Both the position numbers and the translations under genes were made by a program. A DNA stretch of 64,000 nucleotides from Mycolicibacterium sp. CBMA 226 (GTDB lineage: Bacteria > Actinomycetota > Actinomycetes > Mycobacteriales > Mycobacteriaceae). Positions 24,009-32,200 of this stretch are shown piece after piece. Every line of letters starts with the position of its first letter. The first letter of the stretch is position 1. The notes beneath the pieces were generated by a model that was given only the letters and a program-made list of their open reading frames with translations, was not told where the DNA came from and ran no database searches. The stretch covers positions 186,001 through 250,000 of the forward strand of contig NZ_VTGY01000013.1 in assembly GCF_009729075.1 (NCBI RefSeq). The letters are read 5' to 3'.

Positions 24009-24443
24009 CTAGGGGTCAGTGATCTCGCGGAGTTGGTCCAGGATTTGCTGCAGCAGCGTGAAGTTGCGGGTGCCCAGGTAGACCTTCCATTCAGAGAGGA
24101 TCTCATCGCGCGTCGCTTTGGCTACCTCGACTGCACGCCGGCCACGTTGCTCGATCACGATCAGCCGGGCGCGACCATCGGCGGGGTCGGGGACCCGGCG
24201 GGCGTAGCCCAGTCGTTCCAGTTGATCGACCATCACACTGGCGCCCTGCTTCGTCATTTGCGCCTGTTCAGCGAGGTCTTTGAGCCGCGAACCGTCCTGG
24301 GCGATGCGCTGAAACACCCGGCACTGCGCAAGGGTCCAGTCATCGAACCCAGCACCCCTCAAGGCCCGGAAAATCCGATCCTCGATGTAGCGGTACGAGA
24401 TGAACAACGACACCCCTAGATCAACCTGCTGCTCGTCGTCCAT
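24009..24443 (-). CDS. MarR-family transcriptional regulator
   Basis: 144 residues from ATG 24443 (MDDEQQVDLG); ATG 24461 also possible. Winged-helix core GSRLKDLAEQAQMTKQGASVMVDQLERLGYARRVPDPADGRAR. Flanked on both sides by genes that carry the shared TAGTCA-N7-TGACTA element (23867, 24624), which is the expected footprint size of a MarR dimer. It therefore likely controls the oxidoreductase gene and the hemerythrin gene. Confidence 0.82.
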   Translation of the reverse strand: MDDEQQVDLGVSLFISYRYIEDRIFRALRGAGFDDWTLAQCRVFQRIAQDGSRLKDLAEQAQMTKQGASVMVDQLERLGYARRVPDPADGRARLIVIEQRGRRAVEVAKATRDEILSEWKVYLGTRNFTLLQQILDQLREITDP

Positions 24444-24614
24444 GCCCGTCCCCAGCCTCATCGCCTGCCTGATCCCGCGAGGTTCACACCCTACGCCAAC
24501 ACCGCTGACTCAACCCCGGCTCGCGTCGCGCCGAGCAGCACGCGTCGCATTCCGCATGCTCCACCCACCCTCGGCGACCTCGTATCCGCCGTGGTTGCCA
24601 TCGGTTCAGATGCA

Positions 24615-24642
24615 TGACTATAGTAGTCAATAATAATGACTA
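24615..24642. promoter_or_regulatory. MarR operator upstream of hemerythrin gene
   Basis: TGACTA-TAG-TAGTCA (24615-24629) overlaps TAGTCA-N7-TGACTA (24624-24642), sharing the middle half-site. The second is the same 19-base element found at 23867. Confidence 0.65.
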
Positions 24643-24785
24643 ATTTGATGGCACAGTCGATCCGGCGCCTTCAGGCGCCAACCGAGGTCAGCTGGCGCCC
24701 GCAGCGCCCGACTCATCTCAAAACCCGCTCAAACGAAGGACCGGAACTCAATGATTTTCACTACCGCACCCGTCGAGAATTCACG

Positions 24786-25436
24786 ATGAGCACCTACGTA
24801 CCCGGGGTCGACACCCACGAGATGGTTCTGATCCACCGCGTCCTGCGGCGCGAGTTCGGACAACTCCCCCGACTGCTCCGCTCCGCGGCCAACGACCGTG
24901 CACGATCCAAGATCGTCGGCGCCCACGCCCAAGAGATGCTGGACTTCCTGCACACGCACCACACCGGCGAAGACGAACTACTCTTCCCTCTGCTACGCAA
25001 GCGAACCGCACTCGACCCGGACCTCATGGACCGAATGAACGCGCAGCACGCGCAGGTCGACGACACCGTCATAGCCGTCAGCGCGGAACTGCCAGCGTGG
25101 ACAGCGACCGCGTACCCACCCGCCGGCGAGAAGATGGCCGCCCGCATCGAAGCCATGATGCCGACACTGATCGATCACCTAGCCGAAGAAGAGCACAATC
25201 TGCTCCCAGTCGCCGCGGTCACGCTGACGCAAAGCGAATGGGGCGCGCTCGGCAAACACGGCATGAGCGCGATCCCGCTCACCCGGCGGCTGGTCATCCT
25301 CGGCCACATCACCGAGGAAGCCGACGACGCCGAACGGCAAAGTTTCATGCAAGTCATACCAGCCCTAGCCCGTTGGGCCTACAAGCTCATCGGTCACCGC
25401 CAGTTCACCCGCGAAATCACCGCGCTTCGCGGCTGA
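24786..25436 (+). CDS. hemerythrin-domain protein
   Basis: 216 residues from ATG 24786 (MSTYVPGVDTHEM); the frame is open from 24636 but that part overlaps the operator. A four-helix hemerythrin-like bundle with iron ligands in HRVLRREFGQL, HTHHTGEDELLFPLL and HLAEEEHNLLP. Hemerythrin proteins bind O2, NO or peroxide through a di-iron site. It is probably derepressed by the nearby MarR together with the oxidoreductase gene. Confidence 0.8.
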   Translation: MSTYVPGVDTHEMVLIHRVLRREFGQLPRLLRSAANDRARSKIVGAHAQEMLDFLHTHHTGEDELLFPLLRKRTALDPDLMDRMNAQHAQVDDTVIAVSAELPAWTATAYPPAGEKMAARIEAMMPTLIDHLAEEEHNLLPVAAVTLTQSEWGALGKHGMSAIPLTRRLVILGHITEEADDAERQSFMQVIPALARWAYKLIGHRQFTREITALRG

Positions 25437-25524
25437 CCCAGCAAGGTCTGCCACCTGACGCGTCGGTGGCCGGCCTCACCGATCTTTGCCCCACCAGAGT
25501 CATCTGATGAGCATTGCTATGCAT

Positions 25525-25707
25525 CCTCAAATTCGTGTCACCTGCGACATCGACGTGACATCGATTTTGACAATGTGACATCAGGTTTGAGAACGGACGA
25601 CGGCTGTCAGTTCTCAAACAGCGTGTCCCATTCCTGGCCGCCGACCTGGATAGATGACGACGTTGTCTCTCGATGTCACGCGTGTTATTTCTCAAAATGT
25701 TTGTCAC
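25525..25707 (+). repeat. intergenic repeat copy B
   Basis: Left end CCTCAAATTCGTGTCA, then GACATCGACGTGACATC; centre TGTGACATCAGGTTTGAGAA...CTGTCAGTTCTCAAA; right end TTTCTCAAAATGTTTGTCAC. Same orientation as copy A. It lies in the 568-base gap before the peptide genes; the remaining 25708-26004 shows no convincing gene. Confidence 0.8.
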
Positions 25708-26004
25708 GGTTCGGGATACAGCGACGGTTCTCAGTCAAGGTGCCGCGACGCGGCGTACAGACTCGCGATGCCCGCAGTGTGGTGTGGTCACGGCGTCCCA
25801 GGGCGACGGCAATGTGATTGTGGGCAATGGTGTAGTTGTGCTCGCAGACGTGATTGATTGTGGGGTTCCCTGCCGTCAGTTGGCGGCTCATACTCGTGAA
25901 ATACCGGGTTTGAGCTGCAACGCAAGAAATCGTCAAAGCCTGTGATGCACCCTCGACGCAGCCCAGCCACCGCGGGTTGACGAGACCGAAGGGAAATCAA
26001 TGAG

Positions 26005-26178
26005 ATGACCGGCAACGAACAACAGCAGAAGACGACAGCCGACGACGGCACGAACCTGGGCGACGGTATTGCGGATCTGCAGCCCAGCCAAGATGAAGCA
26101 ACCGACGTGAAGGGCGGAGGACTGGTGGTAGGCACGTGGCATAGCAGCGGCGGCGGTGGCGCCGGAAAGGGCCAGTAG
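26005..26178 (+). CDS. double-glycine leader peptide precursor 1
   Basis: 57 codons, ATG 26005, with AAGGGA about 10 bases upstream. The leader (38 residues) is acidic and contains D24-L-Q-P27 and V35-K-G-G38. Cleavage after the Gly-Gly would release GLVVGTWHSSGGGGAGKGQ (19 residues). Leader motif and position match precursors 2 and 3 and the C39 peptidase transporter at 29208. No modification enzyme is encoded nearby. The gene is shorter than most gene finders report. Confidence 0.72.
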   Translation: MTGNEQQQKTTADDGTNLGDGIADLQPSQDEATDVKGGGLVVGTWHSSGGGGAGKGQ

Positions 26179-26193
26179 CTGTACTGACGGTTG

Positions 26194-26300
26194 CTAGGCG
26201 GGGGTCTTCGCGGCAATGAGTTGGGCGATCTGGACGGCAGAAGTGTCGTTCAGCCTGTTGTAGCTGTTCGAGCCGACGCCGACGACGATGTCGTAGTTTC
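26194..26300 (-). pseudogene. possible gene remnant between peptide genes
   Basis: The minus strand reads as a protein-like tail ending SAVQIAQLIAAKTPA with a TAG stop at 26194. An adjacent frame upstream also looks coding-like. This suggests a decayed, frameshifted 3' end of a gene I cannot identify. Confidence 0.25.
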
Positions 26301-26310
26301 GGCGTACTGC

Positions 26311-26343
26311 GCGGGACCGGTCGGCAGCGCCGGCCGGTCCCGC
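26311..26343. terminator. hairpin between convergent peptide genes 1 and 2
   Basis: GCGGGACCGG (26311-26320) and CCGGTCCCGC (26334-26343) form a perfect 10-bp stem in the space where precursor genes 1 (+) and 2 (-) converge. Bidirectional terminator is the simplest reading. Confidence 0.55.
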
Positions 26344-26370
26344 GTGTTCAGGTGTGCTTGCGCCCGTAAT

Positions 26371-26517
26371 CTATTGGCGCTGAGTCGGTTTCCCTGGCGG
26401 CTCAGGCTGCGGATTGAATCCGCCCTTTACCGTATCGGCATCGGCCGGGGTCAAGTCCTCGATTGTTTCATCCTGACCGGACGTCGCCGGCGAGTGGCTT
26501 TCTGCGTCGGACATCAT
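26371..26517 (-). CDS. double-glycine leader peptide precursor 2
   Basis: 48 codons from ATG 26517 (or the adjacent ATG 26514), with AAAGGGTGG upstream; an open frame to 26610 runs through a hairpin. The leader has D21-L-T-P24 and V30-K-G-G33. Cleavage would release FNPQPEPPGKPTQRQ, a proline-rich 15-mer. The leader pattern D-L-x-P...V-K-G-G is shared with precursors 1 and 3 while the cores differ completely. Probably co-transcribed behind precursor 3, with a hairpin between them. Confidence 0.72.
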   Translation of the reverse strand: MMSDAESHSPATSGQDETIEDLTPADADTVKGGFNPQPEPPGKPTQRQ

Positions 26518-26534
26518 TTCCACCCTTTCTTTCG

Positions 26535-26574
26535 GTTTATCTCGCCCTCGCCCGCTGGCGGGGGCGAGATAAAC
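26535..26574 (-). other. strong hairpin between precursor genes 3 and 2
   Basis: The arms GTTTATCTCGCCC and GGGCGAGATAAAC pair perfectly over 13 bp, then one G-U and 4 more pairs leave a 4-base loop, about 18 bp in total. It sits directly upstream of the precursor 2 ribosome binding site. It could be a partial terminator that sets the ratio of peptides 3 and 2, or an mRNA processing/stability element. Confidence 0.55.
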
Positions 26575-26662
26575 ATCAATTATGTTACGCAACAACGGCT
26601 TTCGTGTCATCGACGCGGTCTTGCGCCGAGCCGCTAGGGCATTTCGTCGTTATTGCCCTCGC

Positions 26663-26839
26663 TTACGCGCTGGTTCGGCGACCTCCGCCGCCTCCGCCCC
26701 CTCGTCCGGGGCCGGGGTCGTTCTTGTCGCCGCCACCGCCGCCGTCCGCCTGCCCGCCGCCGCCTTTCACGTCGGCAGCGGCGTTCTCGTTAGGGGACAA
26801 ATCGTCGAGCTCGTCGGATGCCTGTCCTGGTTCGGTCAT
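26663..26839 (-). CDS. double-glycine leader peptide precursor 3
   Basis: 58 codons, ATG 26839, with AGGAGA about 10 bases upstream. Leader of 27 residues with D13-L-S-P16 and V24-K-G-G27. The 31-residue core is glycine-rich (two runs of five and seven Gly), with DKNDPGPGRG in the middle and a basic RRTSA end. Upstream (26840-27275) is a divergent promoter region shared with the FHA-cyclase gene. Too short for most gene callers; the larger plus-strand frames here are antisense. Confidence 0.7.
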   Translation of the reverse strand: MTEPGQASDELDDLSPNENAAADVKGGGGQADGGGGGDKNDPGPGRGGGGGGGRRTSA

Positions 26840-27275
26840 GGTCGCTATCTCCTGTCGTGTGATGGTGGTCCCGCGGTTCCGTCGTCGCCCGGCTTGATCG
26901 CTGGCGAGACGCGCGGACTGCGGGCGGTTCGCCTTGATCTGTCGTGATGCTAGCCAGGCCAGGTCAGCATGTACGCGGGTTCTTGGTTAATTCTTGGGGC
27001 GCTGGTAGAGCCCGCTAAGCCTGGGGTGCGGCAGCAGCTACCGATCCCAATTATCGCGCTTAAACTACCTGGCCCGCGGAATATTCACCCCCCAGGAATC
27101 TCGCAGGTTCCCCTCAGGCTCCACTGGTTGTTTTGTCGTCGGTGTGTGAATACCGCAACTTCTAAATGACCCGGCGCCAACGCGCCCGGAGGCAAGTCAG
27201 GCGGAAACCTGTCGGCTTGCTGCGAACACCATGTGTTTGCCAGCCCGGCTCGCCAGGGAACTCTAGATTGGATCA
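26840..27275. promoter_or_regulatory. divergent promoter region of the peptide system
   Basis: 436 bases without a gene, between precursor 3 (minus) and the FHA-cyclase gene (plus). A TAGATT -10 box (27264-27269) lies 6 bases before GTG 27276, predicting a leaderless mRNA for the three-gene operon. No operator was recognised. Confidence 0.55.
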
Positions 27276-28292
27276 GTGTCCGATGCGCCCGCCGAGGGAC
27301 CACTGGGGTACCTCGACGTATCGGCGCCGGGAGTCCCGAAGCGGCGGGTGCCGATTTTCGGGCAACTCTTCGTGGGCCGTGAGTGTGCGGGGATCGCGCC
27401 AGCGCGGCGCATGGTGATCGATGATCCTCAGATTTCGCGCAACCATCTGGAAGTCCGCCTCGATGCCGAGACGGCGCGGGCGTTCGTCATCGACACCAGC
27501 ACGAATGGGACGCGGATCAACGGGATGCGGCTCGAGCGCGCGGTGCCCATGCCGATCAAGTCCGGCGACGTCATCGTTTTGGGCGATCTGACGCTCACAT
27601 TCGACGCCGAACGGTTCACCGGGTCGAGCCATGTCGACCCAGGCCTGACCCGTGCGCGGATCAACCTCTCTCCGATGGTGATGGTGGTCGGGGACATCGT
27701 GAACTACTCCACCCTCTCCGAGATGACGGATCCAGGTGTGATCGCGTCGGGTTTGTCCGTGCTGTGGGGTGAACTCGGCGCCATCCTCCGGGCGCACCGC
27801 GGCACGCTGAACCACTACGCCGGTGACGCCTTGTATGCGGTGTGGGAGCCGAGTGCGGTACCCGATGCGGTGGCCCTGGCGATTACGTTCGCGCTCGCCG
27901 CAAATGACCGCGTCGGCGTCTTGGGTCCTGAACTGCCACTGCGAAATCCGGATGGATCACCGATCCGGATGGGCTGGGCAGTCGTGCAGGGGGACGCCGC
28001 GTTGTCGGCGATGACCCGTTCGGTCGAGGCGGTGATCGGCGACTCCACCAACGTGGCGTTTCGGCTCTCGGGACTGGCTGGGCGCGACGGGCGCGCGGCA
28101 GTGATGGTGACGGCTGCAGTTCAACGCGCGGCCCGCGACAGGTTCATGTGGGGGCCATCCGAGCAGGTGATGCTCAAGGGACGGCAGGGCCAAGAAACTG
28201 TTTTCGCCGTCGTTGCACCCGCGACAGCGCAGCAACCGGCAGTCACCGATGGCGCCATGCCCGCGCATCGCACCGGCCCGGCCCGGCAATGA
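27276..28292 (+). CDS. FHA domain-class III nucleotidyl cyclase fusion
   Basis: 338 residues. The FHA domain (about 10-110) keeps G34-R35, S54-x-x-H57 and the N-G at 77-78, so it may bind a phosphothreonine. The cyclase domain (about 130-315) keeps the metal aspartates D140 (GDIVNYS) and D184 (YAGDALYAVW) and the transition-state N259 and R263 (TNVAFRL). The position normally held by the substrate-choosing lysine is H180, so the nucleotide preference is uncertain. Start is a leaderless GTG. It overlaps the parvulin-like gene by 4 bases (ATGA). It plausibly makes the cyclic nucleotide sensed by the transporter. Confidence 0.82.
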   Translation: MSDAPAEGPLGYLDVSAPGVPKRRVPIFGQLFVGRECAGIAPARRMVIDDPQISRNHLEVRLDAETARAFVIDTSTNGTRINGMRLERAVPMPIKSGDVIVLGDLTLTFDAERFTGSSHVDPGLTRARINLSPMVMVVGDIVNYSTLSEMTDPGVIASGLSVLWGELGAILRAHRGTLNHYAGDALYAVWEPSAVPDAVALAITFALAANDRVGVLGPELPLRNPDGSPIRMGWAVVQGDAALSAMTRSVEAVIGDSTNVAFRLSGLAGRDGRAAVMVTAAVQRAARDRFMWGPSEQVMLKGRQGQETVFAVVAPATAQQPAVTDGAMPAHRTGPARQ

Positions 28293-29233
28293 CCACCCCG
28301 GGCGGCGCGGCTGGTACGACGGTGTTCAGCGCCGCAGGCCACCCCTTCACGTGGATCGAGGTGATCGATGCGGCGCGGGTGCGGGGCGAATGGCAGGTGC
28401 TGCAACGCCAAGTCGCCGGGCTGCTGTCGCGGGAGGCAGAGCTGTCTGCCAATGACGCGCTGCCGACTCCAGAAGCCACGAAAGCCGCTGGTACTGCTTG
28501 GCGGTACCGGTACAGGTTGCTCAGCGCCGACGAGCTCAAGGAATGGCTGACCCACTACGGCGTCACCGTGCCTGAATGGATGGCCGAGATGCGCCGCTCT
28601 CTCACCGATCCCGCCGACGACCTCGCGCGGGTGCCGGCCGAACAACTCGACCGGGCCTGCTGGGTGCACGCGGTGTGCTCGGGCGTGCTGGCCGAACATG
28701 CGCGGCTGCTGGCCGAGGAGGTCGCCGTGGCGCTGGCCGAACAGCCCGGCTCAGCGCCATGGGACGATCTGGCCGCGCTGCCGCGCATCCGAGAACGCTT
28801 CTGCGCAGCCCAATTACGCGAGTCGGTACTGGCTGCGGAGGTCCACAACAACAGGGTCGGGTGGACGAGCCTCGAACTGCAATTGCTGACCCACCCCGAC
28901 GAGGCGGTGACGCGGGAAGCAGCTATGTGTGTCTCAGTGGACGGTCGCGACTTGGCCGATGTCGCCACAGATGCCGGCGCACGGCTGCAGCAGCAGTGCG
29001 TACTGCTCGATGATGCCGATCCGGCACTGCGCACCCGGTTGCTGGCCGCAGACGCCGGTGAGCTCGTCGGACCGTTGTCCACCGGGGCGGACCACTGCGT
29101 CGCAATGGTGCTGAAACGGCTGCCCCCGAGCCTGGCGGATCCCGCGGTGCGCCACCGCGCCGAGGGCACCGTCCTTCATCGAGCGTTGTCCGCCGAGGTC
29201 AACCGTCATGTGCACTGGCATGAGCATCTCTGA
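28289..29233 (+). CDS. parvulin/SurA-like peptidyl-prolyl isomerase homologue
   Basis: 314 residues, ATG 28289 coupled to the cyclase stop. The N-terminal 190 residues are helical and unrecognised. The C-terminal part (about 190-290) follows a parvulin pattern: LELQLLTHPDEAVTREAA, DGRDLADVATDAG and GELVGPLSTGADHCVAMVLKR. No signal peptide or lipobox, so it would act in the cytoplasm, perhaps on the precursors. Overlaps the transporter gene by 26 bases. The domain call is moderately sure; isomerase activity is not shown. Confidence 0.62.
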   Translation: MTTPGGAAGTTVFSAAGHPFTWIEVIDAARVRGEWQVLQRQVAGLLSREAELSANDALPTPEATKAAGTAWRYRYRLLSADELKEWLTHYGVTVPEWMAEMRRSLTDPADDLARVPAEQLDRACWVHAVCSGVLAEHARLLAEEVAVALAEQPGSAPWDDLAALPRIRERFCAAQLRESVLAAEVHNNRVGWTSLELQLLTHPDEAVTREAAMCVSVDGRDLADVATDAGARLQQQCVLLDDADPALRTRLLAADAGELVGPLSTGADHCVAMVLKRLPPSLADPAVRHRAEGTVLHRALSAEVNRHVHWHEHL

Positions 29234-32200
29234 CCCGCCGGCTGCCGGCACACCGGTGGAGTTGCGCCGCGTCGAGCTGCTCGAACTCATGCCAGCCGAC
29301 GTGCGGCGCTTGGTCGAGGCCTCGTTCCAGCGTGAGTCGTATGCATTCGGTCAGGTGATCGTCGCCGAGGGCGCCGCGGCGGACGCGATGTATGTGATCG
29401 AGTCGGGTACCGCGCGCGTCATCAAGACAGGCGATCAGGGCGAGGAGGTCCCGCTCAACGTGCTGCGTGCCGGCGACGCGTTCGGCGAGCGGGCGCTGCT
29501 CGCGCCCGGCGGCACTCGCACCGCGACTGTCCGCGCGTCCGGCGCGGTGGTTGCGCTGCGGCTCGACAGAGCGGTGTTCGACGCGCTGGTGTTGAGCGAA
29601 CCCGGCATCGCGCATTACCTCGACTTACATGTGCGCCGCCACGAGCTTCGCGACTTTCTGCGTGCCTACACCGCCTTTGCCGACCTGCCCGCCGAGGGCA
29701 TGCGACTGCTGCTCGATGGCCTGACACCGACGACTGCGCCCGCTGGACAAATCGTGATCCGCCAAGGTGACCCGTCCGGACCGATGTACATCGTGCGCAC
29801 CGGCCGGCTGCGGGCGTATTTCGAGACCGACGCGGGACGTGAACAGCGCGCATATCTACGGCAGGGCGACTTCTTCGGCGAGGTGGCGTTGCTGCGCGGC
29901 TCGACACGTACCGCCACTGTCGAGGCGGTGACGGACGCCGATTTATGGGCGCTGCCCCCGGATGTTTTCGCCCGCCTGTCCGCGGAGTTCCCGGCGTTCT
30001 GCAAGGAGATAGAGCAGCGCATCACGTCATACGACTACCTGCGGACAGCCCGGGTCCCGCTCGACTTCGCCGAGGAGCTGCTGCCCGCGCAAGCCGGACC
30101 CGACGCACTTGCCGCAGAGCAGACACGCACCGCCACCGCTGAATTCCCACAACCAGAGTTCCAAGCCGACGGCGGCGACGAACAACTCGACGGGTCCGTC
30201 CGTCCGCGGCGGCGCATCCGCCGTTTTCCGTCGGTGCTGCAGGTCGACGAAATGGACTGCGGTGCAGCATCACTGGCCAGCATCTGCCGCTACTACGGAC
30301 GCAATGTCTCGATCACCCGGGTGCGTGAAGCGGTGCACACCGCCATTGACGGGACGAGCCTGCTCGGCATCGCGCGGGGCGCCGAGGCACTGGGTCTGGA
30401 GGCGCGGACCGCCAAGGTATCCAAGACCCGGCTGGACGAGATGCCGCTGCCGGCCATCGTGCATTGGGACGCCAACCACTGGCTCGTGCTGTATGACGTT
30501 AGCGCAGAACATGTTCGATTGTCCGACCCCGCTCGGGGTCGCCGCAAGGTCAAACGCTCGGAATTCGAGTCGAAGTGGTCGGGCTTCGCAGCGTTCTTCA
30601 CCCCGACCGGCGCGTTCGAGCAGACTCCGCAGGAGACCTCCCGCGTCGGTTGGCTGGTCGAGTTCTTCCGGCCGTATCGCCGCGTGCTGATCCTCGCGCT
30701 GGTGCTGGCCCTGCTGGCTGCGGGTGCCGACATGCTCATCCCGGTGCTGAGCAAGTACATCGTCGACGGGGTGATCCAGTATCACGACGCCAGCCTGCTG
30801 ACCCTTTTGGTGGCAGGCATGTTCGGTGCGCTGGTGCTCAGCGTCGCGGTGACACTGGCGCAGCGATTCTTCCTCAGCCGCATTGCAGTACGCATCGACA
30901 GGGCCAGTCTGGACACGCTGTCGGAAAGACTGCTGGCACTGCCGATGAGTTACTTCAACGCACGCCGCACCGGGGACATCTCGCGGCGCTTGAACGGCTT
31001 GCGGCAGGTGCGCGCATTCATCGTCGAGCACGGAGTGGCAGGCCTCGCCTCGGCCACCCAGCTGCTCGTGGCGGTCATCATCATGTTCGTCTACAGCTGG
31101 CGGCTCGCACTGGTCTATCTCGCCACCGTCCCGCTGTACGGCGGACTTATGTGGTTCTCCCGCAACCGACTTCGCCCCGCATTCGATGTGCTGGAGGAAT
31201 CCTGGGGCAAGTACCAGTCACGTCAGATCGACTCCATCAAAGGCATCGAGACGGTCAAGGCGATGGGCGCCGAGGAATCGTTGCGCCGGCTGCTGCTCGG
31301 GCAGTTCAACAGCCTTTCATCGCAACTGTACCGAGCCGACTTAACCGTGATGACGTATCAGGCGCTCGTTCAAGTCGTTTCGTTTCTATCCCTGGTGCTG
31401 TTCTTGTGGATCGGCGCCTTGCAGGTCATGCACGGCCGCCTCACGATCGGCGAGCTGGTGTCCTTCAACGCCCTTGTCTTGCTGGCCAATGGTCCGGTCT
31501 TGGGCCTGCTGTGGCTATGGGATCAGCTGCAGTATTCGACCATCCTTCTCGACCGCCTCAATGACATCCTCGAACAGGAACCCGAACAGGGGGAGGATCA
31601 TTCGTCGCTGACGCCGGTGCCGACGCTCTCCGGCCGCGTCCGGTTCGCCCGGATGACATTCGAATATCCGGGTCCGGCCACCACCCCGATACTCGACGAG
31701 ATCGACTTCGAGGTCGAGCCCGGTACCCGCGTCGCCATCGTGGGACGCAGCGGCTCCGGCAAGACCACGTTGATCAAATGCCTGTCCGGCTTGCTGGAGC
31801 CCACGGCCGGGTCGATCCTCTTCGACGGGGCGAACCTGACCGGACTCGACATGCGGCAACTGCGCCGCCACATCGGATTTGTGTTGCAGGACAACCACAT
31901 GTTCGACGCCTCGATCGCCGAGAACATCGCGCTCGGTGACGATGACGCGGACCCCGAGCGGATCATGTGGGCGGCGAGGGTGGCCAATGCCGCCGAGTTC
32001 ATCGAGCGCTTGCCGCTGGGCTACCAAACCAAGATCGGCGAGAGCGGGATGATGCTGTCTGGCGGTCAGCGCCAGCGGATAGCGATCGCGCGGGCCGTCT
32101 ACCCGCAGCCGCCGGTACTGGTCTTCGATGAAGCCACCAGCGCGCTGGACACCGAATCCGAGCGTGCGGTCAAGCAGAACCTCGATGAGCTTCTGGAAGG

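Noticed and set aside
25673-25945. 90-codon frame with a CPQCG motif after repeat B
   Set aside because: Begins inside the repeat, has no recognised family and a protein-like minus-strand frame overlaps it. Considered an IS fragment but not supported.
26463-26947. Plus-strand open frames opposite precursor genes 2 and 3
   Set aside because: No ribosome binding site or domain; the minus-strand leader motifs are consistent in both small genes.
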